DNA from: Saccharothrix sp.
GTDB lineage: Bacteria > Actinomycetota > Actinomycetes > Mycobacteriales > Pseudonocardiaceae
DNA: 41,324 nt
Direction: 5' to 3'
NCBI RefSeq assembly: GCF_031180885.1
Contig: NZ_JAPSLK010000050.1
Location: 1 to 41,324, forward strand
A program made the position numbers and the translations under genes. Shown piece after piece: positions 40,139 to 41,324 of the stretch. The notes below the pieces were generated by a model, which did not search any database, had not been told where the DNA came from, and worked only from the letters and a program-made list of their open reading frames with translations. Within the stretch, counting starts at the first letter, position 1; each line of letters starts with the position of its first letter.

Positions 40139-40876
40139 GTGAAAGCCGAACCCGCCGTGCAGCGCAGGCTGCTCGACCTGGCGCAGGTCGACGCCGAGCT
40201 GTCGCGCGTGGCCCACCGCCGCCGGACGCTGCCGGAGATCAACGAGATCGCCGAGGCCGAGAAGCAGGTGCGGGCCAAGCAGGACGCCCTGACGACGATC
40301 GAGACGACGCTGGGCGACCTGGACCGCGACGTCAAGCGGCAGGAGACCGAGATCGACCAGGTCCGCGCCCGCGAGGACCGCGACCGCAAGCTGCTCACCT
40401 CCGGCACGGTCGCCGCCAAGCAGCTCACCGACCTGGAGCACGAGCTGGCCACCCTGGAGCGCCGCCAGGCGGCCCTCGAAGATGACCTGCTGGAGCTGAT
40501 GGAGCGCCGGGAGGCCGTCGAGGCGGACGTGGCGCACGCGCGCGTCGAGCTGGACAAGGCGCAGGAGGCGCTGACCGACGCGGCGCGGCGGCGGGACAGC
40601 GCGCTGGCCGACCTGGAGTCCACCGAGGCCAAGCGCACCGCCGAGCGCGCGATCGTGGTGAAGCAGTTCCCGGAGCCGCTGCTGGCTCTCTACGAACGGG
40701 TCCGGGCGCACAAGGGCATCGGCGCGGCGCTGCTGCAGTCGCGGCGGTGCGGCGCGTGCCGCATCGAACTGGACCGCAGCGCGTTCAACAACGTCAAGGA
40801 GTCCGCGCCGGACGAGGTCGTGCAGTGCGAGGAGTGCGGCGCGATCATGGTGCGGACCGGGGAATCGGGCCTGTGA
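40139..40876 (+). CDS. coiled-coil zinc ribbon protein (Rv2229c/CdsZ type)
   Basis: A 245-residue protein. A long antiparallel coiled coil fills residues about 5-190 (EIAEAEKQVRAKQDALTTIE, ELATLERRQAALEDDLLEL). A C-terminal C4 zinc ribbon follows with RRCGACRIEL and VQCEECGAIMV. Such proteins are conserved next to nif3-like and rnhA genes in actinobacteria; an RNA-related role has been proposed. GTG 40139 lies 2 nt after the Nif3-like stop. Its TGA overlaps GTG 40873 of the RNase gene. Confidence 0.9.
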   Translation: MKAEPAVQRRLLDLAQVDAELSRVAHRRRTLPEINEIAEAEKQVRAKQDALTTIETTLGDLDRDVKRQETEIDQVRAREDRDRKLLTSGTVAAKQLTDLEHELATLERRQAALEDDLLELMERREAVEADVAHARVELDKAQEALTDAARRRDSALADLESTEAKRTAERAIVVKQFPEPLLALYERVRAHKGIGAALLQSRRCGACRIELDRSAFNNVKESAPDEVVQCEECGAIMVRTGESGL

Positions 40877-41324
40877 AGGTCGTCGTCGAGGCGGACGGCG
40901 GTTCGCGCGGCAACCCGGGCCCGGCGGGCTACGGGGCGGTCGTGCGGACGCCGTCGGGTGACGTGCTGGCCGAGCGGTCGGCCGGCATCGGCATCGCCAC
41001 CAACAACGTCGCCGAGTACCGGGGCCTGATCGCGGGCCTGCGCGCGGCGGCGGAGGTGGGCGCCTCGGCGGTGGTCGCGCGGATGGACTCGAAACTGGTC
41101 GTCGAACAGATGTCCGGCCGCTGGCAGGTGAAGCACCCGGCGATGAAGCCGCTGGTCGCGGAGGCGCGCGAGGCGGCGCGGGCGTTCGAGTCGGTGACCT
41201 ACGAGTGGGTCCCGCGCAACGACAACAAGCACGCCGACCGCCTGGCGAACGAGGCAATGGACACCCAGGCCGGCCTCACGACGGGCGGCGGGTCCGGCTC
41301 CGCAGCGGGTGGCGGGTCCGGACC
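40873..41324 (+). CDS. ribonuclease HI domain protein, 3' end outside window
   Basis: Partial, at least 150 residues. An RNase HI-type domain begins at once: VVVEADGGSRGNPGPAG (D8), NNVAEYRGLIAGL (E48), ARMDSKLVVEQM (D72) and RNDNKHADRLANEAMD (D122), so the four acidic catalytic residues are complete. It should cut RNA in RNA-DNA hybrids. After residue ~135 a Gly/Ser linker (TTGGGSGSAAGGGSG) runs into the window edge. In M. tuberculosis the counterpart Rv2228c fuses RNase H to an alpha-ribazole-phosphatase-type acid phosphatase, so a second domain probably follows. GTG 40873 overlaps the previous stop by 4 bases. Confidence 0.9.
   Translation, partial: MKVVVEADGGSRGNPGPAGYGAVVRTPSGDVLAERSAGIGIATNNVAEYRGLIAGLRAAAEVGASAVVARMDSKLVVEQMSGRWQVKHPAMKPLVAEAREAARAFESVTYEWVPRNDNKHADRLANEAMDTQAGLTTGGGSGSAAGGGSG

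Overview
The window is chromosomal DNA from a high-GC Gram-positive actinomycete, most likely of the Pseudonocardiales (Saccharothrix/Lentzea/Actinosynnema-like). Reasons: very GC-rich third codon positions, many GTG starts, 4-base GTGA/ATGA stop-start overlaps, TANNNT -10 boxes placed 6-8 nt before start codons (leaderless style), and gene orders matching two separate Mycobacterium tuberculosis blocks (Rv3199c-Rv3201c: nudC, K+ channel, adnB; and Rv2228c-Rv2236c: RNase HI, zinc ribbon, Nif3-like, cobC, ptpA, SURF1, cobD). There are no rRNA or tRNA genes, CRISPR arrays, transposases or integrases.

Left part (1-7.4 kb): a 13-bp tandem array at the edge, one copy of a 48-bp dispersed repeat, then adnB (motor-nuclease subunit of the AdnAB double-strand-break resection machine), a convergent unknown gene, a DoxX-like membrane protein, an M20 peptidase and an overlapping RCK-type potassium channel gene. 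The second copy of the 48-bp repeat lies just after the channel and forms the C-terminal tail of the next gene.

Regulatory part (7.4-14.9 kb): a class III nucleotide-cyclase-like protein, a NarL/LuxR-type response regulator with its membrane histidine kinase, and a 135-residue unknown protein. The cyclase-like gene and the 135-residue gene share upstream TTCCCGA/TCGGGAA palindromes, so the four genes may form one regulon. Next comes an OmpR/EnvZ-type pair whose kinase carries a ~204-residue repeat-expanded insertion inside its ATPase domain, before the last beta strand.

Middle part (14.4-25.6 kb): a small two-helix protein, two tandem YpfJ-type zinc metallopeptidases divergent from a DUF2207 membrane protein, a two-subunit M16 peptidase pair overlapping nudC (NADH pyrophosphatase / RNA decapping family), a divergent NmrA-like reductase and MarR regulator, and a ROK regulator. 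Two perfect actinobacterial SOS boxes, each with the same hairpin beside it, lie in inverted orientation at 14.33 and 18.81 kb.

Right part (25.8-41.3 kb): a translationally coupled three-gene SMC/condensin operon of the Wadjet family (JetA, JetB and JetC of the DUF2397/DUF2398/TIGR02680 type) with no gene for the JetD nuclease (DUF2399) on either side. It is divergent from cobD (cobalamin synthesis). Then SURF1, DUF1349, a fructosamine-kinase-like protein, ptpA, two small membrane proteins, a polyprenyl diphosphate synthase, and a tightly overlapping operon cobC-nif3-like-zinc ribbon-rnhA, the last cut by the window end.

The observations most worth following are the JetD-less Wadjet operon, the repeat-expanded kinase, the shared palindromes around the NarL-type system, and the SOS-box/hairpin elements.
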